Assembly (NCBI GenBank): GCA_035416745.1
Contig: DAOLNV010000018.1
Location: 42,773 to 77,396 of the forward strand
DNA: 34,624 nucleotides
DNA from: Candidatus Hydrogenedentota bacterium
GTDB lineage: Bacteria; Hydrogenedentota; Hydrogenedentia; Hydrogenedentales; SLHB01
Direction: 5' to 3'
This document shows, one piece after another, positions 16,303-24,705 of this stretch (positions are counted from its first letter, which is position 1; each line of letters begins with the position of its first letter). A program made the translations under genes and the position numbers. A model generated the notes under the pieces. The model was given only the letters and a program-made list of their open reading frames with translations. It made no database searches and was not told where the DNA came from.

Positions 16303-18812
16303 CCCAAGAGTACACCATAAAAGAATGTTTGCGCGGCTACACCACTGAGGCCTTGGGGGACATCTGCGCGTCCCGACAGCTGGCCGTGACCAGCCGCGAA
16401 AGCCGCATCCGGGCTATTGAGAAGATACTGCGCGACCCTCTGCACATCGACCAGTGCCTTAAATCACTACGGGGCAGCGCTTTACGCGCGCTCAGGCTGG
16501 TAGGCAAGCAAACCCGCATGGGCGTGGTGGATCTTGTCGCGGTACCGGGCCTCTATGGCGAAAGGGCCCCCCTGGACCAAATCGAGGAGCTGGTCCGTAT
16601 GGGTCTGCTTCTCGCCCTGCCCGAACAGAATAAGGGCACGTTTTCCATCAGTCATATCCGGCAGAGCGTGACAAACGGAGTTGCTTCCCCGACGCTGTTT
16701 GTTCCAGAGGATATCGCACGCCGCCTGCCTTCCCCGCCATTGCTGGACGTCGAGATACCGGAATCGCCCGCGCCCAGCGCGCCGCCTAAGCCCGCCGCCA
16801 TTACTCAGGCCACGACCGAGTTTCTCGAGACCCTCCGTATCATCGAAAGTTTAACTCCGCGGATAACCAGTGGCCGTGCATTGCACAAGACGGACGCGGC
16901 AAAGGCCTATGAGATGGCACGGGAAGCAGGATTGACTCGCGAGAATATGGAAATCTCTCTGGCCATGGCTGAGGGACTGGATTGTGTGGCCTCGAAGGAC
17001 GGCCGGTTCGTCACCACCCCCGCCGCTAACGAATGGGCATCAGGGAGCCGCTCGATGCGGATGAGGGCTCTTTTCGAGGCGTATCTCGCCAGTGAGTCCC
17101 TGCCTGACGTACGACTTTTCTTTCCGATGCTGGTCGAGACGATGGAGAAGTACCTTCCGCCGCATACGCAACGGAGAACCTACCACAAGGTGTTGGCGGC
17201 CGAGGTGCTTAAGGCCCAGAAACCCGGGGTGTGGTACTCGACTGGCGCCTTCGTGGAAGCGATTCGCCGCCTTGACCCCAACGTCTTGTTCCTGCAGGAA
17301 CCGTGGCGGGCGATCCAAGCCAGCGCGCGAGGTTCGGGCGCCGAGTGGCGCCAACAAGCATGGCAAGCGCATGAGAAACGCCTTTTTACCTGGATGCTGA
17401 GGAATCTGTTCGCGGGCATGGGTATCGTTGAGCTCGCGGACGATGGCGGCCTGTTTCGCATTACCGAAATGGGCCACTACGTCCTGGGACAGGGCGACGC
17501 TCCCCCCACCGCTCAGGATGAACTCCGTGACGCACTGGTGGTTCAACCTGATTTCGAGATCATCGCTTATCTGGACCGGTGCCCGCCGAACCTTCGCCGG
17601 AAGCTGGATATGTTCTGCGAGCGGGTGCGGGGCGGCATGGCAACAACCTACCGCCTCACCCAGGAAAGCGTCTATCACGGCGTTCGCTCGGGTCTGGACA
17701 TTGAACGGCTGGTTCTGCTGCTCGAGAGATCATCAACTAAACCTTTGCCTTCCAATGTGTTGACGCAATTCGAGGTCTGGAAGAACAAGTTAGCCGCCAT
17801 ATCGATTCGCCGGTTCTGTCATGTCATCGAATGCGCAACGAGCACCCAGGCCAAGGAAACGGCGTCCGATATCCAGAACAGCGTGCGCATTGGCGAACGC
17901 TTTGTCTTGATTGATGGCAACTTCCCTGAAGACGCCGCGATCATCGATTACACCCATTCCTTGCCGCCCGCATTGGAGCAGGATGAAGGGCTGCGCCTCC
18001 ATGCTTCCTGGGAAGACGTGAACTTCTTCCTCAAGACCCGGCTCGAAGAGATCGGCCAAGTCGAATCCAAGACCCCGGCCGAGGGCATGACGGTGTCCCT
18101 CAGCCCGGCTCGTGTCAAGTCGGAGGAAGACGCTGCCCTTCTGGTGGCACAAATAGAAGCCTTGGCGAAACATCCGTTGGCAGCCCGGTACCGGCTCGCC
18201 TTACGGGCTTGGGCCGGAGGAGTCGGTGAAGCGCGCTCCAAGAACGTCACGGCGGTCCGGTTCGAAGACCCTGAAACCTGCGAAGCCATCCTGCAAGTGC
18301 CGGGTGTAGACAAACATATCGAGGGCCGGTTGGGCCTGTACACCCTCATTGTCCGCCAAGGCAGTATGGTGCCGTTCAGGCAGCTCCTTAAAAACCACGG
18401 CATCAAGATGGCAAAATCCGGCGACATTGCCGACCCCGGCCCTCCGGAGCAATGGGCCCCTCGCTGGCTCGAGGACCATAGCATCGAGGAAAGCCGGGAC
18501 CCCGTCCGTGAGAAGGTTCAGCAAGACCCGGAAGAGAAGGACGTTCCCGAACTCGTTCCCTTGCCGTCCTATCCTCCGCGTATCATGCGCGGCATTCTCG
18601 AAGAGGCCATCGAAGGACGGCATCCCGTGCTCATCAATTACCAGTCCGCCTGGAGCGCGCGCCCCATGACCCGCCAAGTAAACCCTGTGGCTCTCGATAT
18701 CAGCGGTTCCTCGGCTTCCCTGAGCGGCTATTGCCACCAGCACGGTGGCGCCCGCAGCTTCAAGTTAGCGCGCATCCTCGGTATACGCCTTTTGGAGGAT
18801 GAATCCTTTTGA
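16299..18812 (+). CDS. Helicase-associated (XPB C-terminal-like) and WYL-domain protein
   Basis: 837 residues from a GTG start. The N-terminus (~1-120) looks like a winged-helix/SAP-like region with repeated RGSALRALRLVG helices. Residues ~405-520 (LVVQPDFEIIAYLDRC...MATTYRLTQESVYHGV) match the helicase C-terminal-like domain found in XPB/Ssl2-associated proteins (PF13625 type). The last ~70 residues (EGRHPVLINY...NPVALDI...SLSGYCHQHGG...FKLARILGIRL) fit a WYL domain, a ligand- or nucleic-acid-sensing module. No Walker A or B motif is visible, so it is not itself a helicase. It is coupled to the 70-aa gene through GTGA. A DNA-repair or regulatory role is inference. Confidence 0.75.
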   Translation: MTQEYTIKECLRGYTTEALGDICASRQLAVTSRESRIRAIEKILRDPLHIDQCLKSLRGSALRALRLVGKQTRMGVVDLVAVPGLYGERAPLDQIEELVRMGLLLALPEQNKGTFSISHIRQSVTNGVASPTLFVPEDIARRLPSPPLLDVEIPESPAPSAPPKPAAITQATTEFLETLRIIESLTPRITSGRALHKTDAAKAYEMAREAGLTRENMEISLAMAEGLDCVASKDGRFVTTPAANEWASGSRSMRMRALFEAYLASESLPDVRLFFPMLVETMEKYLPPHTQRRTYHKVLAAEVLKAQKPGVWYSTGAFVEAIRRLDPNVLFLQEPWRAIQASARGSGAEWRQQAWQAHEKRLFTWMLRNLFAGMGIVELADDGGLFRITEMGHYVLGQGDAPPTAQDELRDALVVQPDFEIIAYLDRCPPNLRRKLDMFCERVRGGMATTYRLTQESVYHGVRSGLDIERLVLLLERSSTKPLPSNVLTQFEVWKNKLAAISIRRFCHVIECATSTQAKETASDIQNSVRIGERFVLIDGNFPEDAAIIDYTHSLPPALEQDEGLRLHASWEDVNFFLKTRLEEIGQVESKTPAEGMTVSLSPARVKSEEDAALLVAQIEALAKHPLAARYRLALRAWAGGVGEARSKNVTAVRFEDPETCEAILQVPGVDKHIEGRLGLYTLIVRQGSMVPFRQLLKNHGIKMAKSGDIADPGPPEQWAPRWLEDHSIEESRDPVREKVQQDPEEKDVPELVPLPSYPPRIMRGILEEAIEGRHPVLINYQSAWSARPMTRQVNPVALDISGSSASLSGYCHQHGGARSFKLARILGIRLLEDESF

Positions 18813-18890
18813 AGCCGGGTAATGCCCGGACGCTGTAAAGACCGCGCCCGATCGTGTTATTCTTCGTCCCTCAACAGGTGGAGGCTCTTC

Positions 18891-19871
18891 ATGGCTGATT
18901 TTCTGTCACAAGGCGAGCATGTGGTGGGTGTCGATATCGGCGGCACGAAACTGATGGCGGTGGTTTTTGACCATAAGTTCAGGCCCATTGGCCGCAACAA
19001 GCGTAAGAGCAAATCCAACAAAGGAGAGCCTACCGAGGAGCGCTTGACCCGGACCATCCAGGAAGCCCTGGAAGAGGCCAAGGTGGACGCCGTACGCGGC
19101 ATAGGCGTTGGCTCGCCGGGGCCGCTCGACCCCAAGACCGGCGTGATCATCGATACACCCAATCTCGCGTGGAAAGATTTTCCTCTCGCACAGTATCTGA
19201 AGAAGCAGTTCAAGACGCCCGTGGTCGTCGACAATGATGTCAACGTAGGCACCTACGGCGAATACCGCTTTGGAGAAATCAGCGGATGCGAAAGCGTCCT
19301 GGGCGTCTTTCCGGGAACCGGGATTGGCGCGGGAATCATCATCGAGCGTGAGATCTTCTACGGTTTCTCGGGTGCAGCGGGCGAATTCGGCCACATGACG
19401 CTCGAGGTGGATGGCCCTTACTGCGGGTGCGGAAAACGCGGGTGTCTCGAGGCTCTCGCCTCTCGTGTGGCTATTGCGGCGCAGGTCGCGGCTTTGGCGG
19501 CAAGAGGCGACGCCCCCTACATCCTGGCCAATTGCGGGACCGACCTGGAGAAGATCCGAAGCACTGTCCTGGCTGACGCTGTAAAGGCCGGCGAGAAGAT
19601 GGTCGAGGGGGTGATACGGAAGGCCGCTTACTACGTCGGCGTTGCCACGGGAAATGCCATCAACATACTCAGTCCCGAAGCCGTGGTTCTCGGGGGCGGT
19701 CTGGTCGAGGCGATGCCCGACCTGTACCTCGAGGAAGTCAAGCGGGGAATCAAGGAACACGCCATGCCATTCCTGCGGCGCAACGTACGTATCGTGACCG
19801 CGAAACTGGCCGACGACGCCGTCGTTATGGGCGCGGCGTACATGATCGCCGAGCGATTGGGGGAGTTGTAG
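18891..19871 (+). CDS. ROK-family sugar kinase (glucokinase-like)
   Basis: 326 residues. The N-terminal phosphate-binding loop is GVDIGGTKLMAV (~13-24). DNDVNVGTYGE contains the catalytic Asp of the NDxN-type motif, and FPGTGIGAGIII and GAAGEFGHM follow. The ROK zinc site is His168 with CGCGKRGC (Cys178, Cys180, Cys185). No N-terminal helix-turn-helix is present, so it is a kinase rather than a NagC/XylR-type repressor. ATG 18891 has GGAGG 6-7 bases upstream; the frame from 18822 adds an unlikely Arg/Cys/Ser-rich start. Glucose is the likeliest substrate, but N-acetylhexosamines are possible. It is convergent with the flagellar unit. Confidence 0.9.
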   Translation: MADFLSQGEHVVGVDIGGTKLMAVVFDHKFRPIGRNKRKSKSNKGEPTEERLTRTIQEALEEAKVDAVRGIGVGSPGPLDPKTGVIIDTPNLAWKDFPLAQYLKKQFKTPVVVDNDVNVGTYGEYRFGEISGCESVLGVFPGTGIGAGIIIEREIFYGFSGAAGEFGHMTLEVDGPYCGCGKRGCLEALASRVAIAAQVAALAARGDAPYILANCGTDLEKIRSTVLADAVKAGEKMVEGVIRKAAYYVGVATGNAINILSPEAVVLGGGLVEAMPDLYLEEVKRGIKEHAMPFLRRNVRIVTAKLADDAVVMGAAYMIAERLGEL

Positions 19872-19918
19872 GCGCTTGCCCTCGGCATCGCCGCCGGGCT
19901 GAGCGTATGCGGCCCTTA

Positions 19919-20395
19919 TCAGAAATGGCGGCGCCGCACGGACTCATCCGGAGGAGGAGGCGGGGGCGGCCCCGGATTCACGAGCGGCTGAAACACCTTC
20001 GCGATACGATCACGAAGCGACGGGTTCTCGCAAATGATGAGAAGCACGTAGTATTTGTTGCGCACCGTTGTCGCGATATTTTTCGGTTGGTAGTCGGGCA
20101 ATGAGCTTGCTACGTCGACCTCCATCTTGATGCGCTCCTGCTCGATCACCTCGAGATTCGAATAGGTGAATAAGTGCACTTTTGCCCCATTAATGGTCAT
20201 GAAGATTTCGGCATCTGATTGATACCCCGGCCGGCTGATGGTACGCTCGTTGGCTACGGAGAAATTCTGCGCCCGGTATGCGTCTTTGATTTTGTCAACA
20301 GTCAGGGGTTCCGGCTCTTTTGTCAATTGACAAACGAGCGGAATCCCGGCCAACAGGAGAATGCACAAGATAATCGCGATCAGCGTCTTGTCCAT
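19919..20395 (-). CDS. Membrane-anchored protein of unknown function, last gene of the motA-fliP unit
   Basis: 158 residues. An N-terminal hydrophobic helix (LIAIILCILLLAGIPLVC) acts as anchor or signal. The middle has alternating strands and helices with INGAKVHLFTYSN and NKYYVLLIICENP. The tail has a run of seven prolines followed by DESVRRRHF. I do not recognise the family. It starts 13 bases after the fliP stop on the same strand, where fliQ would be expected, so it is probably cotranscribed with flagellar genes and may have an envelope role. No terminator is visible between it and the convergent ROK gene. Confidence 0.65.
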   Translation of the reverse strand: MDKTLIAIILCILLLAGIPLVCQLTKEPEPLTVDKIKDAYRAQNFSVANERTISRPGYQSDAEIFMTINGAKVHLFTYSNLEVIEQERIKMEVDVASSLPDYQPKNIATTVRNKYYVLLIICENPSLRDRIAKVFQPLVNPGPPPPPPPDESVRRRHF

Positions 20396-20408
20396 ACCCG
20401 CCCCTCAC

Positions 20409-21191
20409 CTATTTGAAACCGGTCACCAGCTCCTGAATCAGCAAATACCAGCCATCGGCCAGTACAAACATGATTATCTTGAACGGCAAAGACACGAAAA
20501 CCGGCGGCAGCATCATCATCCCCATCGACATGAGCGTGCTTGCCACCACCATGTCGATAATCAGGAACGGGATATAGATGATGAACCCAATCTGAAACGC
20601 AATGCGTATTTCGCTCAAGATGAACCCGCATGTCAGCGTGGCCAATGGCACATCGTCGCGCGTCTGGGGGCGTTCCATCCGCGCGATGTCAATGAAAAGG
20701 GCCAGGTCCTTGGGCCGCACCTGGCGGAACATGAAATCGCGCACGGGGCCAATGGTGTTCGCAACGGCCTCGTTCCAGCCGATCTCCTCGTTCACATAGG
20801 GCAGGTACGCCTCGTCGTATACCTGCTGATAGATTGGCGACATGATGTAGAAGGTGAGAATAAGCGCCAGACCGATGAGCACTTGGTTCGGAGGAGTCTG
20901 CTGCGTGGCCATGGCTTGCCGCAAAAAACCGAATACCACGATGATCCGCAGAAACGACGTGGTCATGATGAAGATTGCAGGAGCCAGGGAAAGGACCGTA
21001 AGCAATATGAAGAGCGACAAGGTCGTGGAGATGCGGTCGGGAGACGTTGCCCCTTGCATCCCCCGGAACACGTTTTCGATACCCAGCGGACCCGTCTCTT
21101 CCGGCGCCCCCTGAGCTGCGGCGGCAGCAGAAACCAAGAGCAGCGCGCAGATTATCCCCGCTTTGAACAATCGCTTAGGGTTCCGATTCAC
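20409..21191 (-). CDS. fliP: Flagellar type III export gate protein FliP
   Basis: 260 residues from a GTG. A cleavable signal peptide (LFKAGIICALLLVSAAAAAQ) is followed by four membrane helices and a central periplasmic region, as in FliP, which with FliQ and FliR forms the export gate. Signatures are FLRIIVVFGFLRQAMATQQTPPNQVLIGLALILT and a C-terminal IDMVVASTLMSMGMMMLPP. GTG 21191 is chosen because it begins just before the signal peptide and overlaps the fliO stop by 17 bases; a much longer frame would run back through fliO. fliQ and fliR do not follow. Confidence 0.95.
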   Translation of the reverse strand: MNRNPKRLFKAGIICALLLVSAAAAAQGAPEETGPLGIENVFRGMQGATSPDRISTTLSLFILLTVLSLAPAIFIMTTSFLRIIVVFGFLRQAMATQQTPPNQVLIGLALILTFYIMSPIYQQVYDEAYLPYVNEEIGWNEAVANTIGPVRDFMFRQVRPKDLALFIDIARMERPQTRDDVPLATLTCGFILSEIRIAFQIGFIIYIPFLIIDMVVASTLMSMGMMMLPPVFVSLPFKIIMFVLADGWYLLIQELVTGFK

Positions 21192-22032
21192 GCGTCGAGT
21201 CCCGCAGGTATTCCCGCAACCGGTGTATATCGCCTCGCAGCGCCGCAATATCGTCTTCATCGACCGGCGAATTCGCTTCCTGCATCTCGCCCCCGGTCTC
21301 GCGGTTGATCTCCGCAAGATTTGCCCGAAGCTCCGAGAAGAATTCCCGCCCGCCCTCTGGCGCTGTCTTGCCCGCCCCATCCTCGCCACCCGCGCGGGAC
21401 TCTTCCCGCGCGGCCGCAAACTCCGCCTCATCAAAATCGGCAATCAGGGACAGCGCACTCTGGCTCTGGCCAATCACAAGGACTTTGCCACCCGTGCGGA
21501 CAAAGTGAAGGCATACCCGGGGATTCAGGTAGAGCCTGCCCAAGACGGCGCCAAGGCGGCTGCCTGTCAGCAGCTTCCCGCCGCTGCTCCTGCGCTGCAA
21601 GAAGTAGTACACCAACAGAATCATCGCCACAACCACGAGCAGCCACCCGAAAGCCTTCAGGATGTTGTAGGACGTTCGGTCGGCCGGAGCCCCTTCAAGC
21701 GCCTGGCCGGCAGCCTCCGGCCCTGCACCGCGCCGGGCGTCCAGCTCCCGGTTCAGCTGGGTCATGAATGCATCCGGCCGGGCCTCACCGGTCTTCTTGC
21801 CCTCTTCCGCCGAGTGTTGCGTCTCCGCGACGGGTTTCTCGGGAACATCAGCCAAGACGTCCGAACCCAGCTTCACATTCGGGGGGGGAATCGCTTCGAA
21901 CTCGCTGTACTCATCGGGCTCCGGGGCAGTTGCGCCCGCTTCCGGCGCCGGTTCCTGGGCGAACACCGCCAGCGCACCGGCCCAAAGAACCAAGCCGACC
22001 AACGGAAGCACGCATTTAGTCCGCCGATGCAT
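21175..22032 (-). CDS. fliO: FliO-type flagellar export assembly protein
   Basis: 285 residues. It has a signal peptide (CVLPLVGLVLWAGALAVFAQ), a long Pro/Glu/Ala-rich periplasmic stretch to ~140, then one membrane helix (FGWLLVVVAMILLVYYFLQRR). A small cytoplasmic FliO domain follows with LTGSRLGAVLGRLYLNP, CLHFVRTGGKVLVIG and SALSLIADF. The C-terminal ~90 residues are charged. FliO helps FliP assemble. ATG 22032 lies 7 bases after GAGGGG; ATGs at 22038 and 22047 are possible. The gene overlaps the end of fliN by 17 bases and its own stop overlaps fliP. Confidence 0.88.
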   Translation of the reverse strand: MHRRTKCVLPLVGLVLWAGALAVFAQEPAPEAGATAPEPDEYSEFEAIPPPNVKLGSDVLADVPEKPVAETQHSAEEGKKTGEARPDAFMTQLNRELDARRGAGPEAAGQALEGAPADRTSYNILKAFGWLLVVVAMILLVYYFLQRRSSGGKLLTGSRLGAVLGRLYLNPRVCLHFVRTGGKVLVIGQSQSALSLIADFDEAEFAAAREESRAGGEDGAGKTAPEGGREFFSELRANLAEINRETGGEMQEANSPVDEDDIAALRGDIHRLREYLRDSTRESEP

Positions 22033-22375
22033 CGTCATGCCCCTCATCAAGCCCTGAGCGGTCCTCTTGGCCCACAATCTCGCCAATACGCACGTGTAAT
22101 TCGTCGGCAATGACGACTACCTCGCCGTGGGCAAGAGGCAACCCGTTCACGTAGATGTCCGTCATCTCGCCGGCCATTTTGTCCAAAGGCACAACGGACC
22201 CACTCCTGAGTCCGAGCACCTCGCGCACGGTCATGGAACAACTTCCCAGATGCGCCGTAATGGTCATCTTGACCTGTCTTAAATCGTCAAGGGAGACGTG
22301 CTCGCTGCCTGCCGCCGCGAGTGGACTAACCTCGCGGAATTCGTGATCATGAGCCTGTTTTGCATCCGCATCCAT
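22016..22375 (-). CDS. fliN: Flagellar motor switch protein FliN
   Basis: 119 residues. After ~30 variable residues comes a single SpoA/surface-presentation domain with VKMTITAHLGSCSMTVREVLGLRSGSVV. The conserved VNGLPLAHGEVVVIADELHVRIGEIV follows. FliN forms the lower C ring and docks FliH. It lacks the CheC-like part of FliY and the FliM middle domain. The ATG shares one base with the fliL stop (TAATG), so it follows fliL directly and fliM is absent from its usual place. Confidence 0.95.
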   Translation of the reverse strand: MDADAKQAHDHEFREVSPLAAAGSEHVSLDDLRQVKMTITAHLGSCSMTVREVLGLRSGSVVPLDKMAGEMTDIYVNGLPLAHGEVVVIADELHVRIGEIVGQEDRSGLDEGHDDASAD

Positions 22376-22923
22376 TACATTTGGTCGCTCACAAGGAAAC
22401 GCCGGTGAAACACAGCGGTAACCTGGATTTGGGGATTGATGGCGGCCGGCTGCAGCTGTTTCAGAATCGTGTTCGCTTCCATGAGTATGGTTCGCTGGAT
22501 GTCCGCCTTGACGCGCGGATCATCCAGTTCCGCCCGCGTCCTGAACTCGTGCTGCTTGTTGATCATATCCGTAAAACGGGCCCTATGCTTCTCTAGAAGA
22601 TCAGCGGTCATCTGATTATTGCATTCCAACGATACGGCAAACAACAGCATGGCCGCCGGCAGTTGACTGTCCGTCGGCATTTTCACCGAAGCAACGGCGT
22701 CATCAAAATCCACCGTGACGGCATTCGGATTCAGTTTGTCACCAGCATCTGCCGCAGGGGACGACCGCGCCCCGCCATCCTCGGAAAGCCTGGGCTTCAG
22801 CACAAACAGGTAGAGCACGACCGCTGCAATCGCGGCAACCATAACGGCAACTCCCAGCCAGATGAGCATGCTGACAAAACTCGATTTCCTGGGTGAAGGG
22901 GCCGCTGGCTGTTCATCAGACAT
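22375..22923 (-). CDS. fliL: Flagellar basal body-associated protein FliL
   Basis: 182 residues. It has a short cytoplasmic N-terminus rich in Pro/Ser, one membrane helix at ~18-42 (LIWLGVAVMVAAIAAVVLYLFVL) and a periplasmic domain to the end. The domain shows LLFAVSLECNN, RARFTDMINKQ and the terminal VTAVFHRRFLVSDQM, as in FliL. FliL surrounds the stator and supports torque under load. It follows motB by 16 bases and is one-base coupled to fliN. Confidence 0.9.
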   Translation of the reverse strand: MSDEQPAAPSPRKSSFVSMLIWLGVAVMVAAIAAVVLYLFVLKPRLSEDGGARSSPAADAGDKLNPNAVTVDFDDAVASVKMPTDSQLPAAMLLFAVSLECNNQMTADLLEKHRARFTDMINKQHEFRTRAELDDPRVKADIQRTILMEANTILKQLQPAAINPQIQVTAVFHRRFLVSDQM

Positions 22924-22939
22924 ATCTGTTCTTCCTCAC

Positions 22940-23722
22940 TTAGGGGCTCTGCTCGGTCTCGCCCGAATGCTCGAGTTCATCGATCCCGCGCCGTAAACCG
23001 TCTGTTGTTTCTTTGGAGAATTCCCCGCTCACATGTATTTCCACGCGCCTGTTCGCCTGCATCCCCTCTTCCGTTTCATTTGTCGCGATGGGCTGCGACG
23101 GCCCGCACGCAATGATTTCAAAGGTCTCCATGGGGATCTGGGATTGCGCATGGAGGTAATCCGTCACACTTTTTGCTCTGCCGTAGCTGAGATGATAATT
23201 GTCCTCGAACCTTCCTCCTGGCGTCAAGGGACGGCTATCCGTGTGGCCCCGAATCTCGATTTTGGCGCCGGGCAGGTCCCGCAAGACCGACCCGATATCG
23301 CTGAGAACCGGCAGCGCCTCGGGCTTCAATTCCGCTTTGGCCGTGTCAAACAGGATCTGGCTCGGCAGATTGATTTTCAGGCCGCCCTCTTCGTCAAACT
23401 CGACTTTGACGTCCTTCGCCTTGTTGTTGACCAGCAATCGCTCGCTAATCATCCGGGCGGCGCGTTCGGCGGCGTGCGAACGGCGCGTCCGCAACTGTTC
23501 CACGGGTAAAGGTTGGATGACCGACGTATTATAAGGCAAGATGCCCAGCGCGCCTTTCAAAGATTGTACGGCGGTACTGTATTTCTTTTCGCTGATGCTC
23601 GAGAAGGACACCAGGAGAATGAAGAAACACAGAAACAGACTCATCATGTCGCCGTAGGTCACCATCCAGCCTGGCGCACCGGGCGGATCCATGCTTGCTT
23701 TCTGGCGTTTGTCCTTTGGCAT
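22940..23722 (-). CDS. motB: Flagellar stator protein MotB
   Basis: 260 residues. The N-terminal segment PGWMVTYGDMMSLFLCFFILLVSFSS contains Asp25, the proton- or sodium-carrying Asp. An OmpA-like peptidoglycan-binding domain at ~115-245 has ILFDTAKAELKPEA, IEIRGHTDSRP and ANRRVEIHVSG. The linker between them would hold the plug. It starts one base after the motA stop, as expected for a coupled stator pair. Whether H+ or Na+ drives it cannot be decided from these residues. Confidence 0.96.
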   Translation of the reverse strand: MPKDKRQKASMDPPGAPGWMVTYGDMMSLFLCFFILLVSFSSISEKKYSTAVQSLKGALGILPYNTSVIQPLPVEQLRTRRSHAAERAARMISERLLVNNKAKDVKVEFDEEGGLKINLPSQILFDTAKAELKPEALPVLSDIGSVLRDLPGAKIEIRGHTDSRPLTPGGRFEDNYHLSYGRAKSVTDYLHAQSQIPMETFEIIACGPSQPIATNETEEGMQANRRVEIHVSGEFSKETTDGLRRGIDELEHSGETEQSP

Positions 23723-23723
23723 G

Positions 23724-24491
23724 TTACCTTGAACTGACTTGGCGCCGCACGGCCGGAGATACGAACGCCTTCAGCTTCTGCTCCACCACCCGGGGATTGT
23801 CCCCCGATTGAATGGACAGAATGCCCTCAATAACCAGTTCCTTTGCCAGGAGCTCATTGCTGGTGCGCACTTTGAGTTTGCCTGCCGCGGGCAGGAAGAC
23901 CACATTGGCCAGCAGCGCCCCGTACAGCGTCGTAAGGACCGCCACGGCCATGCCTTCGCCGATTTTCGACGGGTCATCGAGGGTAACGAACATCTGCACC
24001 ATCCCGATAAGGGTGCCGATCATTCCAAAAGCCGGAGCGAATGTCCCCATGGCGAGGAGAATCGCCTGCCCCATCGCATGACGGTCTTCCATGAAGGCAA
24101 GCTCAGTCGTCAGTATGTCCTTGATGAGCTCAGGAGCGGTGCCATCGATGGCCAGTTGAACACTTCTTTCGAGAAACTCATCCCCCGCTTCACCAGCATG
24201 GGATTCCAGCGCCAGGATTCCCTCCCGGCGGGCAATGGTGGCGAAGCCGACCAGTTTGGGAATCAGATTCTCGGGCGGGGTTTCTTTGTGAAAGAACGCG
24301 TTCTTGACCGTGTTCAAGACGCTCAACACGTCGCCCAAAGGAAAATTGATGAGTGTGGACGCCAGCGTCCCCCCGACCACGATCACAACGGATGACGCAC
24401 TCCAAAACACGCCCGGATGGCCACCCATAAGGATCGATACAACTACCAGGGTTATCCCCGAAATCAGACCCACAAGTGTCGCGATATCCAT
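23724..24491 (-). CDS. motA: Flagellar stator protein MotA
   Basis: 255 residues with four membrane helices. The cytoplasmic loop has the conserved Arg and Glu that touch FliG (RREGILALESHAG). The two prolines needed for channel movement are in FAPAFGMIGTLIGMVQMF and ANVVFLPAAGKL. It is the first gene of the second flagellar unit, downstream of the terminator that ends the flgE transcript, with a candidate promoter at 24549-24577. An AAAGG lies 9 bases before the ATG. Confidence 0.96.
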   Translation of the reverse strand: MDIATLVGLISGITLVVVSILMGGHPGVFWSASSVVIVVGGTLASTLINFPLGDVLSVLNTVKNAFFHKETPPENLIPKLVGFATIARREGILALESHAGEAGDEFLERSVQLAIDGTAPELIKDILTTELAFMEDRHAMGQAILLAMGTFAPAFGMIGTLIGMVQMFVTLDDPSKIGEGMAVAVLTTLYGALLANVVFLPAAGKLKVRTSNELLAKELVIEGILSIQSGDNPRVVEQKLKAFVSPAVRRQVSSR

Positions 24492-24523
24492 ACGCTGCGC
24501 CTTTTGCTGGGCTCCCCTTTTCA

Positions 24524-24542
24524 GAACATGCGCTGCATGTTC
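24524..24542. repeat. 19-bp palindrome at the predicted motA transcription start
   Basis: GAACATGC (24524-24531) and GCATGTTC (24535-24542) are perfect 8-bp arms around GCT, 33-51 bases before the motA start. The GAAC...GTTC ends recall LexA-type boxes, but the inner spacing (11) is far from the Gram-positive LexA spacing of 4. It may be an operator or a 5' hairpin of the mRNA. Confidence 0.5.
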
Positions 24543-24548
24543 GCAAGC

Positions 24549-24577
24549 ATTTTAGCACTCCGGCCGCAAACCCACAA
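24549..24577 (-). promoter_or_regulatory. Candidate motA promoter
   Basis: Minus strand TTGTGG (24572-24577) and TAAAAT (24549-24554) are 17 bases apart, with the -10 at 5/6. Transcription would begin near 24542, at the edge of the palindrome. Confidence 0.5.
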
Positions 24578-24632
24578 CCGCCGGATGGCTCGGCACTCTG
24601 AGATGTCCCGGTCTACGCCGGAAAGACTCCAG

Positions 24633-24674
24633 AAAAACGGGGCGGCACACGCGCGCCGCGCGCATGCCGCCCCG
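24633..24674 (-). terminator. Rho-independent terminator after flgE
   Basis: On the minus strand CGGGGCGGCA (24665-24674) and TGCCGCCCCG (24638-24647) form a perfect 10-bp stem with a GC-rich 17-base loop that can fold further. Five T residues (24633-24637) follow at once. It lies 31 bases after the flgE stop and splits the flagellar cluster into two transcripts. Confidence 0.9.
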
Positions 24675-24705
24675 GCATCACTCAGCCATCGCCCGCATCA
24701 TGGCG

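Noticed and set aside
24524..24542. Palindrome as a LexA box
   Set aside because: The GAAC/GTTC ends are 11 bases apart, not 4 as in Gram-positive boxes, and it does not fit CTG-N10-CAG; motA is not an SOS gene.
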